Assembly (NCBI GenBank): GCA_016287565.1
Contig: JAEFAM010000003.1
Coordinates: 43,088 to 107,087 of the forward strand
DNA: 64,000 nt
Direction: 5' to 3'
DNA from: Clostridia bacterium
GTDB lineage: Bacteria > Bacillota > Clostridia > UBA1212 > UBA1255
In this document: positions 34,861-42,770 of the stretch, one piece after another
How the letters are laid out: the number at the start of each line of letters is the position of its first letter
Position numbering within the stretch: the first letter of the stretch is position 1
Position numbers and translations under genes: made by a program
Notes under the pieces: generated by a model
Told to the model about the DNA's origin: nothing
The model's input: only the letters and a program-made list of their open reading frames with translations
Databases searched by the model: none

Positions 34861-34885
34861 TAGTCTGAATTTCTCTCAAGGTTTC

Positions 34886-34912
34886 GGCAAGCGCCCCCTT
34901 AGGGCGCTTGCC
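34886..34912 (+). other. intergenic stem-loop between the binding protein and permease genes
   Basis: GGCAAGCGCCC/GGGCGCTTGCC, an 11-base-pair stem with a five-base loop and no T tail. Such stems commonly protect the 3' end of the abundant binding-protein mRNA and reduce expression of the distal genes. It is not a full terminator. Confidence 0.8.
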
Positions 34913-34935
34913 GATTCGTATCAAAGGAGCACATT

Positions 34936-35937
34936 ATGGGGAAGTTTATTGTAAAACGGTTACTGCTCTGTGTCGTGATTTTTTTCTTTGCGATGTTCCT
35001 TATCTATACGCTGATATACAACCTGCCCTCGAGCTACGTCGAGACGACCGCCAGAGAGCTGGCTGCCGCTACGGCCAAGCAGGGAGGCAAAACGTATCAG
35101 GAGTGGCTGGAACAGTTGAATGAAGAGTACGGTATGAACAAGGGCGTAGTCAAAGGTTATTTTACCTGGTTGAGCAACGCTCTGAGGGGCGATTTCGGTG
35201 ACAGCTGGAAATGGAATATGAAGTGCACCGATAAATTCGCCGCGGTAATTTGGAACAGTTTCACACTTGGATTAATTTCATTTATTTTTGAGATCATAAT
35301 TGCCATTCCATTGGGCGTAATAGCGGCGAAGAAGCAATACAGCATCACCGACTACACGGTCACCTGCGTATCGCTGATCGGTATCTCGCTGCCTACGTTC
35401 TTTGTTGCCACGGTATTGAAGCTGGTATTTTCCGTTAAGCTGGGGTGGTTCGACATCATCGGAATGCACAGCAGGGATTTCATTGCCCATATGGCAACCG
35501 GCTGGGAGAATTTTGCGGACCTTGCAAAACATTTCGTTCTCCCCGCAATCACGCTGATCATAGTAAGCATCGGCGGCCTTATGCGTTACACGCGTACGAA
35601 CATGCTGGAAGTCCTGAACGCCGACTATATCAGAACGGCCAGGGCCAAAGGCCTTTCCGAAGCGAAAGTCGTAGGCTACCATGCTTTTAGAAATACATTG
35701 ATTCCCGTAGTTACCATGCTCGGAGGAACGCTCCCCGGACTTTTCGCAGGCGCGATGATCACCGAGACCCTTTTTGCTATCGAAGGCATCGGATATATTT
35801 CTTATACCTCTATGGTAGGCGGAGATATTCCCTTTACGATGTTCTATCTTTCGCTCATGTCCGTACTGACGCTGCTGGGTAACCTTATTTCGGATATCCT
35901 CTACGCCGTCGTGGACCCCAGAGTCCGTGTGAATTGA
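34936..35937 (+). CDS. oligopeptide ABC transporter permease (OppB/DppB-like)
   Basis: A protein of 333 residues with six membrane segments. RTARAKGLSEAKVVGYHAFR is the EAA loop that contacts the ATPase, and the ending ISDILYAVVDPRVRVN is typical of OppB/DppB. A longer first periplasmic-side loop (about 30-95) contains the RGDFGDSWKWN segment. The ATG has AAAGGAGC eight bases upstream. It forms the pore with the next permease. Confidence 0.93.
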   Translation: MGKFIVKRLLLCVVIFFFAMFLIYTLIYNLPSSYVETTARELAAATAKQGGKTYQEWLEQLNEEYGMNKGVVKGYFTWLSNALRGDFGDSWKWNMKCTDKFAAVIWNSFTLGLISFIFEIIIAIPLGVIAAKKQYSITDYTVTCVSLIGISLPTFFVATVLKLVFSVKLGWFDIIGMHSRDFIAHMATGWENFADLAKHFVLPAITLIIVSIGGLMRYTRTNMLEVLNADYIRTARAKGLSEAKVVGYHAFRNTLIPVVTMLGGTLPGLFAGAMITETLFAIEGIGYISYTSMVGGDIPFTMFYLSLMSVLTLLGNLISDILYAVVDPRVRVN

Positions 35938-35947
35938 GGTGACGAAC

Positions 35948-37909
35948 GTGGCAGACGAAAAAAACAACAACGTAAACCTTCTTAACGAGAAGCTTAAACA
36001 GAGAGAACAGGAAGAACTCCGCAGCAAGGCCGGCGCCGATGAGAACGAGCCTATGAAGCTGGACGACGCGGCACGCGTTAAAGTCCTCAGCCCCACCAGA
36101 CTCGTTATCAAGAGATTCCTGAGAAACAAGCTGGCCATAGTCGGTCTCGTTATCCTTGTCTCGCTGTTCGTGATGTGCTTCCTGGGACCCATTTTCTATC
36201 CCTACGGACAGACTCAGAAGTTCCAGACCACCACGAGGCTGAACCGGGATTACGCCAACTGCGGCGAACTTACCCAGTTCACCAAATACGTGATGGACGA
36301 AGCTTCCACGAAAGACGTCAATTACTACGTTGACACCTTCGTCAACATTATCGATGCCAAGGGCGTCATCGACGAGAACACCCGCAAGACCCTCAGCACG
36401 ATCCGCGACGTCAATTATTATGAAGAAGGCGCCGAAGGCATCACCTTTGCCAGCGGCAACTACTTCTACGATATGAAGAAGCTTGGCGACAAGCTCTATA
36501 TGCTGTACGTCACCGGCGGCCAGGTGGGAGAACTTGACCTTATGGGCGGCGTGGTCTCCGGCGACTTCACCGAAGAGCAGGCGAAGCAGTTCAGCGCTGC
36601 AGTGAGAGGAAAGAAAGACTCCGTCGTCGTTGACGGCGTGGAATACAGATTCATCTCCATAGCCGGTTCCAAGAACAAGGCAGTGCTGGCTCAGTACGCT
36701 GAACCCGCGGAAGGCATCCTTGCCACCAAACTCTGCTTTGACCGCCACGACCTCACCGTTCCGGAGGACAAGGGCCTTGAAGAAGCGGCTCTGCGCGCCC
36801 TTTACGCCGACAAGAAGTTCACATACAAAGGCGAGAACTATACCATCGACACCGAAGGCGAGGAGCGCCTGGTTCTGAATTCCAAAGGCGAGACCGTATA
36901 CGGCATCTCCGAATTCTCTATCAGAGACTACACCGGCCAGGATTCGCTTTCCATCGAGTTCAAGAGCATAATGGCCGAGACCGTCACCGCCATGATGAAC
37001 GCCGAAGACCAGGAAGCCCGCAGGACCGGTTCCTTCACCTTCAGCGTGCCTCAGCTCGATCCCGAGACCGGTGAAAGGAATCTGGACGAAAACGGCAACC
37101 TCATCCTTTCCGAAGAGACGATCAACGTCGAGCGCAAGAACACGGGCGAGTACATTGCCAAATACGACCAGATCACCAAAGTTTACGACATTTACGCCAG
37201 TCCTTCCTGGTCTCACATCCTGGGCACCGACGGAGACGGATACGACGTGTTCTCCCGTATAATGTACGGCGGTCGCATATCTCTTATGGTAGGCTTCGTG
37301 GTAGTTATCCTGGAGACCATCCTGGGCGTCATAATGGGCGGTATCGCCGGCTTCTTCGGCGGCGTGGTCGACACGATCATAATGAGGCTCGTAGATATAT
37401 TCTACTGCATACCTACGATGCCCATAATGATCATTATAGCTTCTGTGTTCGACAAACTGAAAGTACCGACCTACGAGCGACTGCTCTGGATGATGGCCAT
37501 CCTGGGGATCCTGGGCTGGTCCGGTATCGCGAGACTGGTCAGAGGACAGATCCTGTCTCTGCGCGAGCAGGAATTCATGACCGCGGCGGAAGCTACGGGC
37601 CTCAAGACCAGCAGGAGAATATTCAAGCACCTGGTGCCCAACGTAATGCCTCAGCTGATCGTTTCCATGACGATGGGCCTCGGCGGCGTTATCCTTCTCG
37701 AATCCACGCTGTCATATCTGGGCCTTGGCGTCAAGCATCCCATGGCTACCTGGGGAAACATGATCAACTCCGTTTCCACCATCGAAGCCATGAAGAGCTA
37801 CACTTACATCTGGATCCCGGTAGGCGTCCTTATCTGCCTGGCCGTTATTGCCTTCAACTTCGTAGGCGACGGACTGCGCGACGCCTTCGACCCCAAGATG
37901 AAGCGTTGA
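35948..37909 (+). CDS. oligopeptide ABC transporter permease (OppC/DppC-like) with large extracytoplasmic insertion
   Basis: A protein of about 653 residues, roughly twice the usual OppC length of about 300. After a cytoplasmic N-terminus and a first membrane segment (about 60-85), some 320 residues without membrane segments intervene before the conserved HILGTDGDGYDVFSRIMYGG. The five remaining segments follow, with the EAA loop MTAAEATGLKTSRRIFKHLV. The insertion lies on the outer face and probably interacts with the equally enlarged binding protein. GTG 35948, with TGAGGTGA upstream, is preferred over GTG 35939. Confidence 0.9.
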   Translation: MADEKNNNVNLLNEKLKQREQEELRSKAGADENEPMKLDDAARVKVLSPTRLVIKRFLRNKLAIVGLVILVSLFVMCFLGPIFYPYGQTQKFQTTTRLNRDYANCGELTQFTKYVMDEASTKDVNYYVDTFVNIIDAKGVIDENTRKTLSTIRDVNYYEEGAEGITFASGNYFYDMKKLGDKLYMLYVTGGQVGELDLMGGVVSGDFTEEQAKQFSAAVRGKKDSVVVDGVEYRFISIAGSKNKAVLAQYAEPAEGILATKLCFDRHDLTVPEDKGLEEAALRALYADKKFTYKGENYTIDTEGEERLVLNSKGETVYGISEFSIRDYTGQDSLSIEFKSIMAETVTAMMNAEDQEARRTGSFTFSVPQLDPETGERNLDENGNLILSEETINVERKNTGEYIAKYDQITKVYDIYASPSWSHILGTDGDGYDVFSRIMYGGRISLMVGFVVVILETILGVIMGGIAGFFGGVVDTIIMRLVDIFYCIPTMPIMIIIASVFDKLKVPTYERLLWMMAILGILGWSGIARLVRGQILSLREQEFMTAAEATGLKTSRRIFKHLVPNVMPQLIVSMTMGLGGVILLESTLSYLGLGVKHPMATWGNMINSVSTIEAMKSYTYIWIPVGVLICLAVIAFNFVGDGLRDAFDPKMKR

Positions 37910-37925
37910 TTTCCAGGAGGCTGCT

Positions 37926-39185
37926 ATGATTTTTAAGAGAAAAAACGTTAATTATATATCCGGAAAAGAGTCTCACGACATTTCGAAGCGGAACCGCAGG
38001 ATCACGAAGAATCTTGAAAAGTACAGAAACCGCGCCGCCAAGGACACGTCCGAATTCATGACTAAGATGAAGGACGACAACAACGTAGTGGAGCTGGACA
38101 ACGTCTGTACCTATTTCTTCACCGATATCGGCGTGGTACGCGCCGTCGACGGCGTATCCTTCAACATCCCCAAGTGCTCCACCGTGGGCGTCGTGGGCGA
38201 GTCCGGCTGCGGCAAGAGCGTCACGTCTCTGTCCATTATGCAGCTGGTCCAGAGGCCTACCGGACAGGTGGTGGGCGGCGAGATCAGGCTGAACAACGAC
38301 GACGGCACCGCGTACAACATCGTGAACACGCCTACGGAGACCATGCAGGACATCCGCGGCAACAAAGTGTCCATGATCTTCCAGGAGCCTATGACCAGCC
38401 TGAACCCGGTGTTCCGCATCGGCGCCCAGATCAACGAGGTCATCGAGCTCCACAATAAAGAGATGACTCCCGAGGAGGTCCGTGACAGGACCATCGAGAT
38501 GCTGAAGATAGTGGGTATCGCCAACGCAGAGGGCATTTACAATATGTATCCTCATGAATTGTCCGGCGGTATGAGGCAGAGGGTCATGATAGCCATCGCC
38601 CTTGCCTGCAACCCCCGCCTGATCATTGCCGACGAGCCTACGACGGCGCTGGACGTTACGATACAGGCCCAGATACTTGACCTTCTCAGAAACCTGAAGG
38701 ACAAGATCAATTCTTCCATCATGCTGATCACCCACGACCTGGGCGTCATCGCCGAAATGGCCGATTACGTGGTGGTCATGTACGCCGGACGCGTGGTAGA
38801 GAAGGGCACCGCGGATGACATTTTCCATCATCCCTGCCATCCCTATACTATCGGACTGATGAAATCCAAACCGGTGGTTGGCAAGAAAGTCGACGAGCTG
38901 TACAACATTCCCGGCAACGTTCCCAACCCCGTCAATATGCCCAACTACTGCTACTTCAGAGACCGCTGCGAGTTCTGCGATCACGAGCGCTGCTCGGGAG
39001 AATATCCCCCCGAGATCAAGATCAGCGACACCCACGTCGTGTCCTGCTACAGATTCATTGACCAGGGCGAGATCATGGGCTATCCGCAGATCATCGACAC
39101 CGACCGTTTCCTGAACATGAATTTCTCTAAGCAGGGATCGGATCCCGCGGCTGCCGAAAAGGCCGGGACGGAGGTGCTGAAATGA
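37926..39185 (+). CDS. oligopeptide ABC transporter ATP-binding protein (OppD/DppD-like)
   Basis: A protein of 419 residues. Walker A GESGCGKS, signature LSGGMRQR, Walker [14 protein letters not shown] and the switch His in ITHDLGV are intact. The C-terminal oligopeptide-transporter extension contains the Cys-rich [10 protein letters not shown]...CSG region expected of an iron-sulfur or zinc site in OppD/DppD. About 60 extra residues precede the ATPase core. It overlaps the next gene by four bases (ATGA). Confidence 0.94.
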   Translation: MIFKRKNVNYISGKESHDISKRNRRITKNLEKYRNRAAKDTSEFMTKMKDDNNVVELDNVCTYFFTDIGVVRAVDGVSFNIPKCSTVGVVGESGCGKSVTSLSIMQLVQRPTGQVVGGEIRLNNDDGTAYNIVNTPTETMQDIRGNKVSMIFQEPMTSLNPVFRIGAQINEVIELHNKEMTPEEVRDRTIEMLKIVGIANAEGIYNMYPHELSGGMRQRVMIAIALACNPRLIIADEPTTALDVTIQAQILDLLRNLKDKINSSIMLITHDLGVIAEMADYVVVMYAGRVVEKGTADDIFHHPCHPYTIGLMKSKPVVGKKVDELYNIPGNVPNPVNMPNYCYFRDRCEFCDHERCSGEYPPEIKISDTHVVSCYRFIDQGEIMGYPQIIDTDRFLNMNFSKQGSDPAAAEKAGTEVLK

Positions 39186-40357
39186 TGGAAGATAAAAACG
39201 TTTTACAAAATAACGAGACAAATTCCGGCGAAGATTACGTCGTAGAGGTGGAGAATTTCAAAAAATATTTCCCCATCAAATCGAGCTTTCTGAGGCTCGT
39301 CATCGGCAACGTCAAGGCCGTGGACGGCATCTCGTTTAAGATCAAGCGCGGTACCACCATGGGCCTCGTGGGCGAGTCCGGATGCGGCAAATCCACCACC
39401 GGACGTACCATGCTGAGGCTCCAGGGCGCTCCCGAAAAGGGCAGCAAGGTGCTGTTCAGCGGCGTGGACATCTTCAAGCTGTCCCGCGCGGACCTGCGCA
39501 AGATGAGGCCGAAAGTCCAGATCATTTTCCAGGATCCCTACTCCAGCCTTTCTCCCCGTATGCCCGTGGGAGAGATCATCGGCGAAGGCGTCAGGGAGCA
39601 CAACATCGTGCCTAAAGAAGAGTACGACGATTATATCTCCAGGATAATGAAAGCCTGCGGACTTCAGGAGTATCACAAGGACCGTTATCCCCACGAGTTC
39701 TCCGGCGGACAACGCCAGAGGATCTGCATCGCCAGAGCCCTTGCCCTGAATCCCGAGTTCATCGTGTGCGACGAGCCCGTTTCCGCCCTGGACGTGTCCA
39801 TACAGGCCCAGATCATCAACCTGCTGAAGCAGCTGCAGAAGGACTTCAACCTGACCTACCTGTTCATTTCCCACGACCTGTCGGTGGTAGAATACATCTC
39901 CGACACCGTAGGCGTTATGTACCTGGGCAATCTGGTGGAATTCTCCGAAACGGAAAAGCTTTTCTCGAAGCCGCTGCATCCCTACACCCAGGCTCTGTTC
40001 TCCGCCATTCCCGTGCCGGATCCCGACGTGAAGATGGAGCGCATAGTTCTGGAAGGAAGCATTCCGTCTCCCGCCAATCCGCCCAAGGGCTGCAAATTCC
40101 ACACCCGCTGCAGGGACTGCATGGGCATATGCAAGTACGCGGAGCCCGTCTACAAAGAGGTCGAGCCCGGACATTTCTGCGCCTGCCATCTTTATAACGA
40201 TCCCCGGGAGCAGGCCGAGGCCGAGAGGATAATGAACGAGGGAATGGCCGCCGAGGCGCTGGAAGCCGAGAAGAAGGCAAAGAAAGCGGCCAGGACGAAG
40301 GACAGGAAGACCGACAAGAAAGCCGAAAAGAAAAACGACAAGAAAGCCGAAAAGTAA
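39182..40357 (+). CDS. oligopeptide ABC transporter ATP-binding protein (OppF/DppF-like)
   Basis: A protein of 391 residues. Walker [10 protein letters not shown], signature FSGGQRQR, Walker B FIVCDEPVSALDV and ISHDLSV are intact. The C-terminal region has the CKFHTRC...C arrangement, then an unusual Lys/Ala/Glu-rich tail of about 50 residues (EAEKKAKKAARTKDRKTDKK), probably disordered. It forms the heterodimeric motor with the previous protein. Confidence 0.94.
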   Translation: MMEDKNVLQNNETNSGEDYVVEVENFKKYFPIKSSFLRLVIGNVKAVDGISFKIKRGTTMGLVGESGCGKSTTGRTMLRLQGAPEKGSKVLFSGVDIFKLSRADLRKMRPKVQIIFQDPYSSLSPRMPVGEIIGEGVREHNIVPKEEYDDYISRIMKACGLQEYHKDRYPHEFSGGQRQRICIARALALNPEFIVCDEPVSALDVSIQAQIINLLKQLQKDFNLTYLFISHDLSVVEYISDTVGVMYLGNLVEFSETEKLFSKPLHPYTQALFSAIPVPDPDVKMERIVLEGSIPSPANPPKGCKFHTRCRDCMGICKYAEPVYKEVEPGHFCACHLYNDPREQAEAERIMNEGMAAEALEAEKKAKKAARTKDRKTDKKAEKKNDKKAEK

Positions 40358-40378
40358 GCGTACGGCGGACGATCTGGA

Positions 40379-40645
40379 ATGAAGCGAAAGAAAGACGATT
40401 TTGAAGACGACGGCAGGGTTATCGCCAATATGAACGTTGACGGTATGCCCTGGCACGATCCTTCCGCCTCTTACACGGACGGCGAGGGTTCCGACCGCAA
40501 CAGGGAGGAACTTCAGAAGCTTACGAAGAAGCAGACGTTTTTTCTGATATTGGGAGTGCTGGGCGCGGCGCTGGCCGTTGCCGCGGTATTTGCGGTGGGT
40601 TACCTGCTGTTCATACTGTTCTGCCAGCACGTTTGGTTCAAATAA
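40379..40645 (+). CDS. small single-pass membrane protein, unknown function
   Basis: A protein of 88 residues with a charged, hydrophilic N-terminus of about 50 residues and one C-terminal membrane helix (TFFLILGVLGAALAVAAVFA). It lies 21 bases after the transporter ATPase gene and before a lipoprotein gene, so it is probably cotranscribed. I recognise no family. It is kept as a gene because of its position, codon use and the plausible protein it encodes. Confidence 0.65.
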   Translation: MKRKKDDFEDDGRVIANMNVDGMPWHDPSASYTDGEGSDRNREELQKLTKKQTFFLILGVLGAALAVAAVFAVGYLLFILFCQHVWFK

Positions 40646-40685
40646 CGAAAGATCCGCCGGTATTGCCGGAGAAAGGGAAACTGAA

Positions 40686-42080
40686 GTGAAAAAAGGATTC
40701 AAAAGCAAACTGATTTGCGCGCTGGTTATCGTGCTGGCCGTGGTAATGGTCTTCGGCGGCTGCAAGAAGAAGACGTCCAAAGAGATCCTTGCCGAGGCAA
40801 TGGAGCAGACCGTTAAGGCCGCCGAAAGCAAAACGGCGCTTCTCGGAAGCGACGACAACCTTCGCAACGGATTGTTCACCGTGAATTTAGCCATCGGCGC
40901 GGAAGGCGAAGGCATCAACGTCAAACTGCTCTTCAAGGACAAGAAAGTTGCCATCGACTCCGACCTTTTCGGCAAAGTCCTGGGCGTTGACCTGGAAAAA
41001 TTCGTCAGGAATTTTCCCACGTCCGCGTTCGGCACCAAGGGCGGCAACCTTATGGGCATCACGGAAGACGACCAGAACAAGCTCCTGGAAGCTTTCGACA
41101 AGTTCGTGAATTCCCTTGACGGAATGGACAAAGCTTCCGTAAATCTGGTGGACGAGATCGAGAAGTATTCTTCTATGAAGACCGACTACAACAAGAGCGT
41201 CGAGCTTTCTTCCGGAAACAAAAAGGTCAATATCGTGACGCTGGCCATGACCGCCGGACAGGTGCAGGATCTGGTCAAGGAACTGGCTTCCAAGAGCGGC
41301 GATATCGCCTCTATGACCGGAATCGATCTCGATCAGATGCTGGACGCCATGTTCGACGAGGACGTTGACAAGAACGCTCCCGCCGCGGACATCAAGCTCT
41401 ATACAGATACCAAGACCAGCGAGATACTGGGCGGCGTGATCAAGCTCCTGGGCGTCGACGAGGACGAAGAGGATGAGGAATTTAAATTCGAGGTCGACAA
41501 GACCGACGATTCCATCGACTACAGATTTTCCGGCGACGACGGCGCCACGATGAAGTTCGGCATCGCCAACAAGGACAACGTGGAGACCATCCGCCTGGCC
41601 GTGGATTACCAGGGCCGGTCCGACGATTATCTCAAAGTCGAGATCAACGGCAATACCAAGAAGATCGACGTTTCCGTTTTCGGATCGTCTGTCCTGGAGA
41701 TCGGCTACGACATTACCCGCTATGCGGACAATACCGTTAAGTCTTTCTCTGCCGAGATCGATCTTTCTCAGCTGGCCGGACTGCTGGGCGGCACGGATTC
41801 CTATGACGAGGACTATTATGACTATGAGGAAGACGTTTATTACGACGACCAGTGGGATGACGGCGAATGGGACGACGATTACTGGGATGATGACGATTAT
41901 TACGGCGATTCCGGTTTCGGCATGTTCGGCGGCTTGCTCACTATGCTGTCCGGAAAGATCACGGTCAATTTCGATGCGGAGGGTACGATCCCTGAGTTTT
42001 CTGACGTGCTTGAAATGTCCGAGAACGATCTGCAGCAACTGTTGTCGAACGTGCTTTCTATGTTCGGATTCGTGATGTGA
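40686..42080 (+). CDS. hypothetical lipoprotein with Asp/Tyr/Trp-rich tract
   Basis: A protein of about 464 residues starting at GTG 40686 (GAGAAAGGG upstream). The signal VKKGFKSKLICALVIVLAVV ends in the lipobox VFGGC. The body alternates helical and beta-rich segments with repeated use of KVEINGNTKKIDVSVFGSS-like strands, so it may be a large surface beta structure. Residues of about 375-415 are almost entirely Asp, Tyr, Trp and Glu. No family was recognised. It is the last gene of the transporter operon, ahead of a terminator. Confidence 0.8.
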   Translation: MKKGFKSKLICALVIVLAVVMVFGGCKKKTSKEILAEAMEQTVKAAESKTALLGSDDNLRNGLFTVNLAIGAEGEGINVKLLFKDKKVAIDSDLFGKVLGVDLEKFVRNFPTSAFGTKGGNLMGITEDDQNKLLEAFDKFVNSLDGMDKASVNLVDEIEKYSSMKTDYNKSVELSSGNKKVNIVTLAMTAGQVQDLVKELASKSGDIASMTGIDLDQMLDAMFDEDVDKNAPAADIKLYTDTKTSEILGGVIKLLGVDEDEEDEEFKFEVDKTDDSIDYRFSGDDGATMKFGIANKDNVETIRLAVDYQGRSDDYLKVEINGNTKKIDVSVFGSSVLEIGYDITRYADNTVKSFSAEIDLSQLAGLLGGTDSYDEDYYDYEEDVYYDDQWDDGEWDDDYWDDDDYYGDSGFGMFGGLLTMLSGKITVNFDAEGTIPEFSDVLEMSENDLQQLLSNVLSMFGFVM

Positions 42081-42123
42081 TGCAGAAGGGCCGGAAGGGC
42101 TGAATAATTAAGAGATCAAGAAG

Positions 42124-42155
42124 ACAGCTCCGCTTGAATGCGGGGCTGTTTTTTT
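42124..42155 (+). terminator. intrinsic terminator of the peptide-transporter operon
   Basis: ACAGCTCCGC/GCGGGGCTGT (ten pairs including one G-T) with a six-base loop and seven T. Confidence 0.9.
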
Positions 42156-42190
42156 GTTTTACGGGAAGTGAATGAGGACACTTCGCTTAT

Positions 42191-42380
42191 GATGTCGCTT
42201 CGCTGATGATGGAATGATGCCGTTTCACTAATGATGCCGTCTCTGCGAGACTAATTGAGGTATAATTAATTTCGTTCCGTTTCATTAGTGAGCAAAGCGA
42301 ACGGCATCATGTGCAACGCACTCATCATTGCCGAAGGCAGCCTCATTAGCGCAGCGACATCATTCCATCATCAGCGCAGC
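42191..42380. repeat. foldback repeat of the GATGATGGAATGATG family
   Basis: The left arm (about 42197-42236, CGCTGATGATGGAATGATGC) and the right arm (about 42341-42380, CATCATTCCATCATCAGCGC) are inverted copies over some 40 bases with few mismatches. Smaller hairpins built on CATCATT/AATGATG linkers lie between them. The linker differs from the AATATCACT family elsewhere in the window. No ORF in the region looks real. It sits between two terminators. Confidence 0.75.
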
Positions 42381-42477
42381 TTCATCTGTCGCCCTGCGCC
42401 GAAGACGGCGTCCTTACGGGAAATATTGCCGTCGAAAGCCATTGAACAAAAAGCGAGAGGGATTCGTAAAATCCAAA

Positions 42478-42519
42478 AAAACCGCTCTGAAACCGCCTCA
42501 GAGCGGTTTTCGTTTTTTT
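42478..42519. terminator. strong, potentially bidirectional terminator
   Basis: AAAACCGCTCTGA/TCAGAGCGGTTTT, a 13-base-pair stem with A and T runs on both sides, followed by seven T on the plus strand. It isolates the foldback repeat from the kinase operon. Confidence 0.85.
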
Positions 42520-42562
42520 GACAGGCGCTGAAAAAACGGCTTCGGGAAATATTCGAAAAAAT

Positions 42563-42591
42563 GGGATTATCCGGGGACCCTGTGCTACAAT
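42563..42591 (+). promoter_or_regulatory. possible extended -10 promoter for the kinase/adhesin operon
   Basis: TGCTACAAT (42583-42591) is an extended -10 element with only a poor -35 (GGGATT). It is the best candidate between the terminator and the TTG start at 42771, and the remaining leader of about 180 bases shows no other feature I can support. Confidence 0.35.
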
Positions 42592-42770
42592 CCGGTTCCC
42601 GGCGTTGACCGGGATGCTGGAAACCGGAAAAACGTTCATTGACCGCGGCTCGAAAACCGGCCCGGTCGACAGGAAATCTCAGACCTGCGGCGGAATCCTC
42701 CCGGGGCGGATTTCCGGGCTTCCATTCATCCTGGGGCGCTTTGGAGCGGCGGAGAACGGAGGCGAGGGAC

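Noticed and set aside
39203-41131. 642-aa minus-strand ORF over the OppF-like gene and following genes
   Set aside because: It crosses three plus-strand genes and two intergenic gaps; no coding signal.
42288-42531. ORFs of 77 and 67 aa between the terminators
   Set aside because: They run through the foldback repeat and terminator and have no ribosome binding site; composition reflects the repeat.
42518-42546. TTGACA at 42518 as -35 of the kinase promoter
   Set aside because: It overlaps the terminator T run and no -10-like sequence lies 16-19 bases downstream.
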